A stretch of 64,000 bases of DNA from Alphaproteobacteria bacterium (GTDB taxonomy: Bacteria > Pseudomonadota > Alphaproteobacteria > UBA2966), in contig JABIFY010000090.1 in the NCBI GenBank assembly GCA_018650465.1, forward strand, positions 1 through 64,000, written 5' to 3'. Both the position numbers and the translations under genes were made by a program. The notes under the pieces were generated by a model that saw only the letters and a list, made by a program, of their open reading frames with translations, was not told the DNA's origin and searched no databases. Shown here one piece after another: positions 34,838 through 43,141 of this stretch (position 1 is its first letter; every line of letters begins with the position of its first letter).

Positions 34838-35467
34838 ATGACGACACCCACGCAGGCACCCATGCTTGAAGTCAAAGGTCTGAAGAAAATCTACCAGCGC
34901 GGCTTCATCAAGCGCCAGGAAACCTTCCGCCTGGAAGCCGACTTCACCATCGACAAGCCTCAGGTTGTGGGTGTCATGGGGCCAAATGGCTCCGGCAAGA
35001 CAACCATGTTTGAACTGATCACCGGCAGCAACCAGCCCACAGCGGGCGAAGTTCTGTGTGCCGGGCAAAACATTCATAATGTGAAATACCGCCAGCGCGA
35101 CCGCCTGGCGATCCATTATCACCAATCCTATCAGGTGCGCCATTTCAGCAAAACCAAACCGTCATTTCTGATGGAAAATCCGGTCTCGGATTATCCCATG
35201 ATCCATCTGTTTGACGAGCCGCAGTTCAACACGCAAGACGGCTATATCGGCTTTATGCTGGAATTTTTCAAGAAGTTGCGGGCCGAAGGTCGCCTGGTCT
35301 TTCTGTGCGTGCATCCGAACGAGCCTTTTCACACCAAAATCATGCGCGAAGCCTGCGATCAATATATCTTTGTGCAAAAAGGTTCCGTGTCACGGGCAGG
35401 GACCTATGATGAATTGCTTGAGGTCGACGGCGTGCGGGATTATCTCGGCGCGTTGGCTGCATACTGA
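34838..35467 (+). CDS. Atypical ABC ATPase without signature motif
   Basis: A 209-residue third ATPase-like protein of the importer operon. It has Walker A G48-PNGSGKT55, a Q-loop glutamine at 96, Walker B with D126-E127 (MIHLFDEPQ) and a switch histidine H159 (FLCVHPNEP). Only about 30 residues separate Q96 from D126, where standard ABC domains have some 70-80, and no LSGGQ-like motif is present: the helical subdomain is largely missing. It could bind and hydrolyse ATP slowly or act as a regulatory partner, but cannot form a normal dimer site with its own signature. The intact reading frame and the two-base gap to livF argue against a pseudogene. Confidence 0.8.
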   Translation: MTTPTQAPMLEVKGLKKIYQRGFIKRQETFRLEADFTIDKPQVVGVMGPNGSGKTTMFELITGSNQPTAGEVLCAGQNIHNVKYRQRDRLAIHYHQSYQVRHFSKTKPSFLMENPVSDYPMIHLFDEPQFNTQDGYIGFMLEFFKKLRAEGRLVFLCVHPNEPFHTKIMREACDQYIFVQKGSVSRAGTYDELLEVDGVRDYLGALAAY

Positions 35468-35484
35468 CCAACAGGATCTAGAAT

Positions 35485-36228
35485 ATGCAAAGCCTTGAAG
35501 GGAAAATTGCTTTGGTAACCGGCGCCGCCGGGGTGCTGGGCGGCGCCGTGACACGGGGCTTTGTTGCCAAGGGCGTCAAAGTAGCCATGGTTGATTTGGA
35601 CACAGACCGGCTGGATGCTTTATCTGACGACCTGGGCGACGGCGTCATGTCTGTGCCCATGGACGTCAGCTCAGATGATGCCATCACGCAAGGCCTGGCC
35701 GATATTCAGCTGGCCTGGGGTGATCCTGATATTCTGGTCAACAATGCCGGTATTCTAACCAACAATAAATCCGCAGAAACAAGCATTGATGAATGGCGCA
35801 AGGTGATGTCGGTGAACCTGGACGGGGCCTTTTACCTGGCTCGTCGCTGCCTGCCCGCCATGAAAGAAAAAGCCTGGGGCCGGGTCATCAACATCTGTTC
35901 GTTGGCCGCCAAAACCGGTGGCCTGACGGCGGGGACCGCCTACACCACTTCCAAGGGCGGCATGTCGGCTTTAACTTTTTCTCTGGCTCGCGAAGTGGCG
36001 GGCGATGGCGTGACCGTTAATGGCATTGCGCCGGCCTATATCAAAACACCCATGGTGATGGAGCAACTGACTGAAGAGCAACGTCAGAAGCTGCTGAAAG
36101 ATATTCCTGTCGGTCGCTTTTGCGAGGCGGAAGAAGTGTCTCATGTGGTTGAATTCCTGGCCTCACCCTTATCCGGTTTCATTACTGGCGAAGTCGTCGA
36201 TATCAACGGCGGCCTGCATCTCGATTAA
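35485..36228 (+). CDS. Short-chain dehydrogenase/reductase (first)
   Basis: A 247-residue classical SDR. The cofactor motif VTGAAGVLGG is at 11-20, with acidic D38 after beta2 (MVDLDTDRLD) favouring NAD(H). NNAGILTN and the catalytic Y153-x-x-x-K157 (YTTSKGG) are present, with the serine in the ICSLAAKTGG segment. It begins 17 bases after the atypical ATPase gene, in the importer operon. It probably oxidises a hydroxyl group of the imported compound to a ketone or the reverse. A second SDR follows after eight bases. Confidence 0.9.
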   Translation: MQSLEGKIALVTGAAGVLGGAVTRGFVAKGVKVAMVDLDTDRLDALSDDLGDGVMSVPMDVSSDDAITQGLADIQLAWGDPDILVNNAGILTNNKSAETSIDEWRKVMSVNLDGAFYLARRCLPAMKEKAWGRVINICSLAAKTGGLTAGTAYTTSKGGMSALTFSLAREVAGDGVTVNGIAPAYIKTPMVMEQLTEEQRQKLLKDIPVGRFCEAEEVSHVVEFLASPLSGFITGEVVDINGGLHLD

Positions 36229-36236
36229 CAAAGGTT

Positions 36237-37058
36237 ATGCACGTGACTGATCAAATTACCCCCAAGATCGATTTCAAAACTGAACTCACCGGCTTGTTTG
36301 ATTTAACGGGCCAGGTGGCCTATGTGCCCGGCGGTTATGGCGGCATCGGGGAATGTATTGCCTGGGGCCTCGCGGTCGCAGGTGCAAAGGTTGTTGTCTC
36401 AGGCCGCAGTGCCGACAAGGCGGACAAGCTGGCAGCTGAACTACAAACCGCCGGTTATGAAGCCACAGGCCTTGCCGTTGATGTGCAATCCGTTGATCAG
36501 ATCCACGCCTCTGTTGATGCGGTTGTCGAAAAATACGGGAAAATTGATATCTTGATGAACTGCGTCGGCATCCAGCGTGAACAGCCTTTGCTGGAAGTGA
36601 CGGAAGAAGCCTATGACGAAGTTTATGAAGTTAACCTGAAGGCTTCCATGTTTCTGGCCCAAGCCGCTGGCAAACACCAGGTGGCTGCGGGCAATGGTGG
36701 CAAACAAGTGCATTTGCTGTCCGTGCGCTCGCAATTGGGTCTGCGCGGCAGGGGCTATTCAGCTTATTGCTCGACCAAGGGCGGTCAGGTGATGATGATC
36801 AAACAACACGCCATGGAACTGGCCCCGCACGGTATCACGGTAAATGGTGTGGCGCCGACTTTTGTCTTTACGGAAATGATCCGCCACGTGATGGAAAATG
36901 ACGAATTTCGCCAGGGCCTGCTGGACCGCATTCCCCTTGGTCGCATCGCCGACCCCAAGGACATCACCGGCCCCGCTTTGTTCTTTTGCGCACCTGCGTC
37001 TGGTTTTGTCACCGGTCAAACCATGTATGTCGACGGCGGCATTACCGCCAGCCAATAA
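36237..37058 (+). CDS. Short-chain dehydrogenase/reductase (second)
   Basis: A 273-residue classical SDR with an unusual cofactor motif start (YVPGGYGGIGECIAW, P in place of the common T), then VVVSGRSADK, where R at the beta2 end may favour NADP(H). NCVGIQREQPLLEV replaces the common NNAG. Catalytic Y177-x-x-x-K181 is in YCSTKGG. A 20-residue N-terminal extension (VTDQITPKIDFKTELTGLFD) precedes the fold. Same-strand position eight bases after the first SDR suggests consecutive redox steps, such as epimerisation through a keto intermediate. Substrate unknown. Confidence 0.88.
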   Translation: MHVTDQITPKIDFKTELTGLFDLTGQVAYVPGGYGGIGECIAWGLAVAGAKVVVSGRSADKADKLAAELQTAGYEATGLAVDVQSVDQIHASVDAVVEKYGKIDILMNCVGIQREQPLLEVTEEAYDEVYEVNLKASMFLAQAAGKHQVAAGNGGKQVHLLSVRSQLGLRGRGYSAYCSTKGGQVMMIKQHAMELAPHGITVNGVAPTFVFTEMIRHVMENDEFRQGLLDRIPLGRIADPKDITGPALFFCAPASGFVTGQTMYVDGGITASQ

Positions 37059-37113
37059 CTGAAATCTGCTGACCTGACGACAAAGCCGTTGTAGGATTGG
37101 CCCTGTACTGAAT

Positions 37114-37872
37114 ATGCAAACGGGGCTTGTCCTGGAAAACTATGTCACCAGATTTCTGTCCGGCTTGCGGGACCGCGGCAATATTGAAGAGATGTTCGAC
37201 CTGCTGCCGGACATCTATTTCTATATCAAGGATCGCAATTGCCGCTGGGTCATGTGCAATAACGCCTGTCTGCGACTGCTGAATTTTCGCGACCAGTCAG
37301 AAGTTTATGGCGCCACCGAAGCGGACTTTTATCCACCCAGTATTGCCGAGATGATTTACCAGGATGACCGCGACGTCATCGACAATAACCGGCGCATTAT
37401 TAACCGCACGGAATTGATCATTGCTGAAACCGGGCATCTGACCTGGGTTTCAACCAACAAACTGCCGCTGGTTGGAAATGACGGTCTGGTCGCGGGGCTG
37501 ATGGGCACCACTCGAATACTCAGTCGCTCAGACCAATTACCCGAAGACTATCAGCCCTTTCGGGCAGTCATTGATCACATTCAGGCAAATGTGGCAGATA
37601 AAATCGATGTGACGGAACTGGCGAAAATCGCCTGCCTGTCCGACAGCCATTTCAGGAAACGTTTCCGGGCACAGTTTCGCTTGTCTCCTCAGGAATTTAT
37701 TTTGCGCACCCGCCTGCAGGCCGCTTCCAAGATGTTGATTTCAACAGACAGTCCGTTGATTACAGTGGCTCTTGCTTGTGGCTTCAGTGACCAGAGCTAT
37801 TTCACTCGCCAGTTCGGCAAGTTTTTTGAACAATCGCCGAAACGCTACCGCGCGACCTGGGGGCAGAAGTAA
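37114..37872 (+). CDS. PAS domain-containing AraC family transcriptional regulator
   Basis: A 252-residue protein with an N-terminal PAS fold (about 20-135: LLPDIYFYIKDRNCRWVMCN, then EADFYPPSIAEMIYQDDR) and a C-terminal AraC double HTH (about 150-250: ANVADKIDVTELAKIACLSD and FSDQSYFTRQFGKFFEQSPK). This architecture links a small-molecule or redox sensor to DNA binding. It lies 55 bases after the second SDR gene and is a likely local activator of the cluster. The sensed ligand is not evident. Confidence 0.88.
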   Translation: MQTGLVLENYVTRFLSGLRDRGNIEEMFDLLPDIYFYIKDRNCRWVMCNNACLRLLNFRDQSEVYGATEADFYPPSIAEMIYQDDRDVIDNNRRIINRTELIIAETGHLTWVSTNKLPLVGNDGLVAGLMGTTRILSRSDQLPEDYQPFRAVIDHIQANVADKIDVTELAKIACLSDSHFRKRFRAQFRLSPQEFILRTRLQAASKMLISTDSPLITVALACGFSDQSYFTRQFGKFFEQSPKRYRATWGQK

Positions 37873-37947
37873 GGTGAAGTTTTTGTAGCTCCAAATCATG
37901 TGCCTCCAGGGACGTGTGAAAATCAGGAAAGCGATTACCAACAAACA

Positions 37948-38046
37948 CTCCGTCATCCCGCACCTGATGCGGGATCCATGCCTTTGTCTGAAGGGTTCCC
38001 TGTAAATCAGATGCGTAGACCCCGCATCAAGTGCGGGCTGACGGAG
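37948..38046. repeat. Dispersed palindromic intergenic repeat (copy 3, paired)
   Basis: Two related near-palindromic units (37948-37976, with a CCCGCACCTGATGCGGG core, and 38018-38046, with CCCGCATCAAGTGCGGG) face each other across a 41-base spacer. The arms match imperfectly. It lies between the AraC-type gene and the alpha/beta hydrolase gene and matches copies at 17358 and 25985. Confidence 0.78.
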
Positions 38047-38176
38047 AGAGTTAACTATTAGCCAGCTAAATCACCTTAATCAGCGAATAGTTATAAAACT
38101 CCCGCGACTCGCAAAAGCCACGCCTGATATTTGGCGATAGTCTTGAACTTCAAATCAGCTATTGCCGGAGGATTTT

Positions 38177-39001
38177 GTGGCCAGTTTTGAACATAAGGGA
38201 TGCGTCGTTCATTACGATGTGCAGGGCGAAGGACCAGACCTGTTGTTCATGCACGGGCTCACGGCGGATCGTCGTCAGTCAATTGACGCCCTGGACCAAT
38301 TGAGCGGATATCGACTGATCACGGTCGATATGCCGGGCCATGGCGACACGAAATTACCTGCTGAACCGGGTGCTGGAAACACCCTTGAAGATATTGTGAG
38401 TTTTGCAGCCTTTGGCGAACTTGCGGCAGCACTTCTGGATCACCTGGGCGTAAAAAAAGCCATTGCAGGTGGCATATCCATGGGATCAGGTATTGCCCTG
38501 CGCCTGGCTGCTGATCGCCCTGATCTGGTTTCAGCATTGTTGCTGGTGCGTCCGGCCTGGCTGGACCGGCCTGGGCGTCCGCATCTTGGCGTCATCGAAG
38601 ACATCGGTAACTGGATCGCCGAACTGGGCGCGGATGGTGCCGCCAAGCGATTGCTTACACACCCACTTCATGTGGCAGCATCGTCAGACAACCCTTCCTG
38701 TGCGGCCTCATTGGAGGGCGCCACGGCACGTCCCCAGGCCGTTGAGGCGGCGAAGGTGCTGCCGATCATGGTTGCGGATCAGCCTTTCGCCCGCATCGGG
38801 GAATTACAAAATCTGGCGATCCCGGCACTTGTTATCGGTAACAATGCTGACCCCCTGCATCCTGCCATGATTGCCCGCGAGATCAGCGGCGCACTGGCAA
38901 ATTCAGATTACTTTCATGCCCCACCAAAATATCTTGAACCCGATGCCCACAAGGCCGCGGTCAGTCAACGCATTGCAGAATTTCTGGAGGCTAACCGCTA
39001 A
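38177..39001 (+). CDS. Alpha/beta hydrolase
   Basis: A 274-residue serine hydrolase of the alpha/beta fold. The oxyanion HG motif is in LLFMHGLTADRR, the nucleophile elbow in AIAGGISMGSGIALRLA, and the probable acid and His in VIGNNADPLHPAM and EPDAHKAAV. GTG 38177 has GGAGG five bases upstream; TTG 38162 is possible. It precedes the TIM-barrel/Tm-1 pair by 45 bases. It may open a lactone or ester produced by the dehydrogenases; this is inference. Confidence 0.85.
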   Translation: MASFEHKGCVVHYDVQGEGPDLLFMHGLTADRRQSIDALDQLSGYRLITVDMPGHGDTKLPAEPGAGNTLEDIVSFAAFGELAAALLDHLGVKKAIAGGISMGSGIALRLAADRPDLVSALLLVRPAWLDRPGRPHLGVIEDIGNWIAELGADGAAKRLLTHPLHVAASSDNPSCAASLEGATARPQAVEAAKVLPIMVADQPFARIGELQNLAIPALVIGNNADPLHPAMIAREISGALANSDYFHAPPKYLEPDAHKAAVSQRIAEFLEANR

Positions 39002-39046
39002 TCGGCTTTCACTTCCATCCTCAATATAAATCAGGAGAAAATCATC

Positions 39047-39907
39047 ATGATTACCAAACGCATCTCAACCAAACAAATCCTCGCCAACCTGAAAGCCAAG
39101 GTCGACAACCACGAGCCCATCATGATCGCCAGTGCGGGCAGTGGCCTGGTGGCCAAATTGCTGGAGCGCTCCGGCACGGATTGCATCAATACATTTTCCG
39201 GCGCGCGTTTGCGGGCCAACGGCATGGGCACCATGTCCATGATGTGGCCGATCCTGGACAGCAACAAACAAACGATGACCTATACCCGTGAAGACATCAT
39301 GCCCGCCCTGGAAGGCAAAGCCTTTGTCTGCGCCTGCCTGAATGCGAACGATCCCCTGAAAGACATGCGCATGGTTTTGCAGGATTGTAAGGACATGGGT
39401 GTAAACTCGGTATCCAATATTGGCCCGTCCATTTCCTATGTGGACAAGGACAGTGAAATCTTTAACGTTCTGACCAGTACCGGCGTCACCTTGCAAAACG
39501 AAATTGACATGCTGAAGCTGGCCCGTGAAGAAATGGATATGGTTTCCATCGGTCTCGCCTTTACCAAAGAAGACAGCCTGGCCATCGTCGAAGGTGCCCG
39601 CCCGCATATCTTCTGCTATCACGCTGGCACGACCAAAGGTGGCCTGACAGGTTATGACAATGGCTCCACCATTGAAGAAACTGCGGCTGAATCAGAAGAC
39701 GTCTACGCCGCCGTTCGCAAGATCGACCCGAACGTGATTTTGGTCGGTCACGGGGCCGCCATGGAAACACCGGAAGATGCCCAATACATGTTGGACAACA
39801 CCTCCGGTCATGGTTTCTGGACTGGCTCATCAACCGAACGTATTCCGATCGAACGCGCCGTTACTGCCGCTGCCGATGAATTCACAGCTTTGAAGTTCTC
39901 AAAATAA
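39047..39907 (+). CDS. PEP hydrolase-family TIM-barrel protein
   Basis: A 286-residue protein of the PF09370-type TIM-barrel family (named phosphoenolpyruvate hydrolase family). It starts with RISTKQILANLKAKVDNHEP and continues MIASAGSGLVAKLLERSGTD, VCACLNANDPLKDM, NIGPSISYVDKDSEIF, then IFCYHAGTTKGGLTGYDN and LVGHGAAMETPEDAQYML, which look like phosphate- and active-site loops. Members are almost always encoded beside Tm-1-like ATP-binding proteins, as here (31 bases). In tomato the two domains are fused in the antiviral Tm-1 protein. The reaction is not established. Confidence 0.86.
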   Translation: MITKRISTKQILANLKAKVDNHEPIMIASAGSGLVAKLLERSGTDCINTFSGARLRANGMGTMSMMWPILDSNKQTMTYTREDIMPALEGKAFVCACLNANDPLKDMRMVLQDCKDMGVNSVSNIGPSISYVDKDSEIFNVLTSTGVTLQNEIDMLKLAREEMDMVSIGLAFTKEDSLAIVEGARPHIFCYHAGTTKGGLTGYDNGSTIEETAAESEDVYAAVRKIDPNVILVGHGAAMETPEDAQYMLDNTSGHGFWTGSSTERIPIERAVTAAADEFTALKFSK

Positions 39908-39938
39908 TCCCCATTCAAACTTGAACAGGAGACACGTC

Positions 39939-41168
39939 ATGTCAAAAACAATCGCCATCTTGGCGACCCTGGATACCAAGGGCGCGGAATGTACTTATCT
40001 GCGGGACGAGATCAACCGTATGGGCGGCAAGGCTATGTTGATCGACATTGGCGTTGTCGGAGATGCAGACGTGCCCGCTGATATCAGCAATGCTGATGTG
40101 GCGGCAAAGGGCGGTACGGAACTATCGATTCTCCGCGATAAACCGTCGCGGGAAACCGCATCAGAAGTCATGGTACGCGGTGCCACCGATACCATGTTGG
40201 GCCTGATCGCTGACGGTAAAGTGGACGGCATCATCAGCCTGGGCGGCACACAAGGCACCAACAATTGTTGCCAGGTCATGCAGGCCCTGCCTTACGGTTT
40301 TCCAAAAGTCATGTTGTCGACCATGGCGTCGGGCGATACCTCGGGTTATGTGGGGATCAAGGATATCACGATGATGTTCTCGGTCAGTGATATCCTCGGC
40401 TTGAACCCGTTCTTCCGGCGCATTTTGTCCAACGCCGCCGGGGCCGTTGTGGGTATGGCGGATGCTGCCATCAAGATCGAATTTGATGCCAGCAGGCCCG
40501 TTGTTGGCATCACCAATCTGGGTGTGCTGACGCAAGGCTCCATGCATGCCATCGAATTGCTGGCCGCGCGTGGCTATGAAGCCATTGTCTTTCATGCCGT
40601 GGGGGCCGGTGGCCGGGCCATGGAACAATTAATGAAAGAAGGCTTCATCACGGCTGTCTTTGATTATGCCCTGGGTGATATTACGGATGCCCTGTTTGGT
40701 GGTATTCGGGCGGCTGATGAAAATCGCCTGACCGTTGCAGGCAAGCTTGGTATTCCGCAAGTCGTGGTGCCTGGTGGTGTGGACCATATCGGCATCATGC
40801 TGGATACGCCCAATACGGTGCCAGACGAATATAAAGATCGTGCGCACAGCTTCCACAATCCGGTTATTTTTGTCCCCCGCACGACGGGTGCTGAACTGGT
40901 GCGTATGATGGAAGAAATCCGTGACCGTTTACAGGACGCCAAAACCAATACGGTTTTCATTCTGCCCACAAAAGGCCTCAGCAGCTATTCAGTTGCCGGC
41001 GGTGATCTCTATGATCTGGAAAGTGATATGGTTTTTCATCAGGCCGTTCGCGATCTGATACCCGATTTTATCCCCCTGATCGAAATTGAAGCAGGGGCAG
41101 AAGATCTGGCGTTTGTTGAACGCTGTATCGACGAGCTGGTTAATTTGATCGAAAACAACAAGGCGTAA
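39939..41168 (+). CDS. Tm-1-like ATP-binding domain protein (UPF0261)
   Basis: A 409-residue UPF0261 protein. It begins KTIAILATLDTKGAECTYLR, with later GIISLGGTQGTNNCCQVMQA, PKVMLSTMASGDTSGYVG, the MFSVSDILGLNPFFRRIL stretch and VIFHAVGAGGRAMEQL. The family shares the N-terminal ATP-binding domain of tomato Tm-1. It follows the TIM-barrel gene by 31 bases and precedes the bifunctional aldolase gene by seven, within a sugar-type catabolic cluster. This supports a metabolic role, possibly ATP-dependent processing of a small acid. The start has an AGGAG site. Confidence 0.88.
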   Translation: MSKTIAILATLDTKGAECTYLRDEINRMGGKAMLIDIGVVGDADVPADISNADVAAKGGTELSILRDKPSRETASEVMVRGATDTMLGLIADGKVDGIISLGGTQGTNNCCQVMQALPYGFPKVMLSTMASGDTSGYVGIKDITMMFSVSDILGLNPFFRRILSNAAGAVVGMADAAIKIEFDASRPVVGITNLGVLTQGSMHAIELLAARGYEAIVFHAVGAGGRAMEQLMKEGFITAVFDYALGDITDALFGGIRAADENRLTVAGKLGIPQVVVPGGVDHIGIMLDTPNTVPDEYKDRAHSFHNPVIFVPRTTGAELVRMMEEIRDRLQDAKTNTVFILPTKGLSSYSVAGGDLYDLESDMVFHQAVRDLIPDFIPLIEIEAGAEDLAFVERCIDELVNLIENNKA

Positions 41169-41175
41169 AAAGACG

Positions 41176-43131
41176 ATGCAATCCCGTTGGAATGATAAAG
41201 ACGCAGCCAAGGCCAAAACCGATCTTGATATGCGGGCCTATACCTCCCGCCTGATTGGTCAGGACACAGCCCTGGTGCTGCATGGCGGCGGCAATACTTC
41301 GGTCAAGTCGACCCACACAGACCGTTTTGGCGATGTCATGGATATCATTTGGGTCAAAGCCAGTGGCTTTGATCTGGCGGCCATGGGACCGGAAGGTTTT
41401 ACCGCCCTTGATTTACCTCGGGTATTAAAGCTGGCCGGGTTAGAGGCCCTCAGTGATCCCGACATGGTCAATGAAGTTCTCTGTGCCCGCCTCGATGCAA
41501 CAGCCGCGGCGGCTTCTATCGAAGCCATCGTGCATGCCTTGATCCCTTTTAAATATGTTGATCATTCCCACGCCGATGCCATCCTGACGATCTCCAACAC
41601 GCCAGGTGGAAACGACAAGTTCCTGGAAATTTATGGCGACCGGGTTTTGATGTTGCCTTACATCAAACCAGGGTTTGATTTGGCCATCCAGTTCAGGGAC
41701 GCCCTCGCCAAAACAGACCTTTCAAAGTACGACGCTGTGATTTCAGAAAACCACGGCGTCTTTACCTTCGATGAAGACGCACAAAAATCATATGAAAAAA
41801 TGATTGCTGTGGTCGACGAAGCCGAGGCTTGGCTGCGTCAGAAATATGGCACGGCGACCTGGGCCGAACCAGGTGCTAATGATCCTGTGGCCGTGGCTGC
41901 CACTCGCAAGGGTGTTAGTGACCTGGCAGGCGCGCCTGTTATTTCCCGCAAAGCAAAATCGATTGACCCTTTGAAGTTTGCCCGCTTTGGTGCCTTGTTG
42001 CGCAAGGGCACGCTGACACCGGAACATGTTATTCACAATAAACCCTATCCGGCTTTGTTAGGTGCAGATGCTACGGACGGCCTGGAAGCCTTTGCACAAG
42101 AATATACCGGCTATTTCCAGCGGGCAGATGACGCCAACCTGACCATGCTGGCACCCTTTCCCCATTGGGCCATTTTCGACGATGGCCGTTGTCGCAGCTA
42201 CGGTCCCAACCTTAAACGCGCCTCGATTTCTGCTGACGTGGCGGATACGACCCTGGAGGCTATGTTTTACGCCGACCAAATCGGTGACTGGCAGGGGTTG
42301 GGTGAACAGGACCTGCGCGACCTTGAATATTGGGAACTGGAACAGGCCAAACTGAAACGCCAGAAACCGGCATCTGAACTGACCGGAAAAATCGCTGTGG
42401 TCAGTGGCGCAGCGGCTGGTATTGGCCAAGCCTGTGCCCAGGTATTATTCGAAAAAGGTGCCGTGGTCATTGGTCTGGATATCGATCCCTCCATTGCACA
42501 AACCATGTCAAAGCCTGGTTTCGAAGGTGTTGTGCTCGATTTAACGGATGAAGCTGCTGTGGCGGACGCGTTGGCAAATATTGTCGATACGTACGGTGGC
42601 CTCGATATTGTGGTTTCCAACGCCGGCATCTTTCGCACGGGGGCAAAAATTGAAACCTTGGCGGACGAAGACTGGGATGCCATATTGGCCGTCAATCTCA
42701 GCTCCCACCGGAAACTGATCAAACGGGCCGTGCCCTATTTGCGTCATGGTGTTAATCCAGGGATTGTTGTGATCGGCTCGCGCAATGTCACCGCACCAGG
42801 TGCCGGGGCGGCGGCCTATTCGGTTTCCAAGGCGGGCCTGACCCAATTGATGCGGGTGGCAGCATTGGAGCTGGCCCCGGAAGGTGTAACAGTGAATGCG
42901 GTGCATCCGGATGCTGTCTTTGACACCAATTTGTGGACGCCGGAAGCCCTTGCCACCTCGGCTGCCCGTTATGGCCTAACTGTCGAGGAGTATAAAACAC
43001 GCAATCTATTGAAGGCAGAAATCAAATCGCGCGACGTGGCCATGGCTGTGGCCGCCTTTGTCGATGGCACCTTACCGGCCACAACGGGCGCCCAATTGCC
43101 TGTCGACGGCGGCAACGACCGCGTTATCTGA
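41176..43131 (+). CDS. Bifunctional class II aldolase / short-chain dehydrogenase (RhaD-like)
   Basis: A 651-residue fusion. The N-terminal class II aldolase/adducin domain (about 1-370) has LVLHGGGNTSVKS, the metal-binding VDHSHADAIL and SENHGVFTF histidines. The C-terminal SDR (about 395-651) has VVSGAAAGIGQACAQVLFEK, SNAGIFRT and YSVSKAGLTQLM with the catalytic Tyr and Lys. Such fusions cleave rhamnulose-1-phosphate-like sugars and process the lactaldehyde product, though some accept other ketose phosphates. The following FGGY kinase could supply the phosphorylated ketose. Its stop is 10 bases before that kinase. Confidence 0.92.
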   Translation: MQSRWNDKDAAKAKTDLDMRAYTSRLIGQDTALVLHGGGNTSVKSTHTDRFGDVMDIIWVKASGFDLAAMGPEGFTALDLPRVLKLAGLEALSDPDMVNEVLCARLDATAAAASIEAIVHALIPFKYVDHSHADAILTISNTPGGNDKFLEIYGDRVLMLPYIKPGFDLAIQFRDALAKTDLSKYDAVISENHGVFTFDEDAQKSYEKMIAVVDEAEAWLRQKYGTATWAEPGANDPVAVAATRKGVSDLAGAPVISRKAKSIDPLKFARFGALLRKGTLTPEHVIHNKPYPALLGADATDGLEAFAQEYTGYFQRADDANLTMLAPFPHWAIFDDGRCRSYGPNLKRASISADVADTTLEAMFYADQIGDWQGLGEQDLRDLEYWELEQAKLKRQKPASELTGKIAVVSGAAAGIGQACAQVLFEKGAVVIGLDIDPSIAQTMSKPGFEGVVLDLTDEAAVADALANIVDTYGGLDIVVSNAGIFRTGAKIETLADEDWDAILAVNLSSHRKLIKRAVPYLRHGVNPGIVVIGSRNVTAPGAGAAAYSVSKAGLTQLMRVAALELAPEGVTVNAVHPDAVFDTNLWTPEALATSAARYGLTVEEYKTRNLLKAEIKSRDVAMAVAAFVDGTLPATTGAQLPVDGGNDRVI

Positions 43132-43141
43132 GCAAGCCTTG

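Noticed and set aside
29997-35467. Assigning the importer as a leucine/isoleucine/valine transporter (livKHMGF)
   Set aside because: Family membership is clear, but the regulator and enzyme genes around it concern sugars or polyols, so gene symbols for amino-acid transport would mislead.
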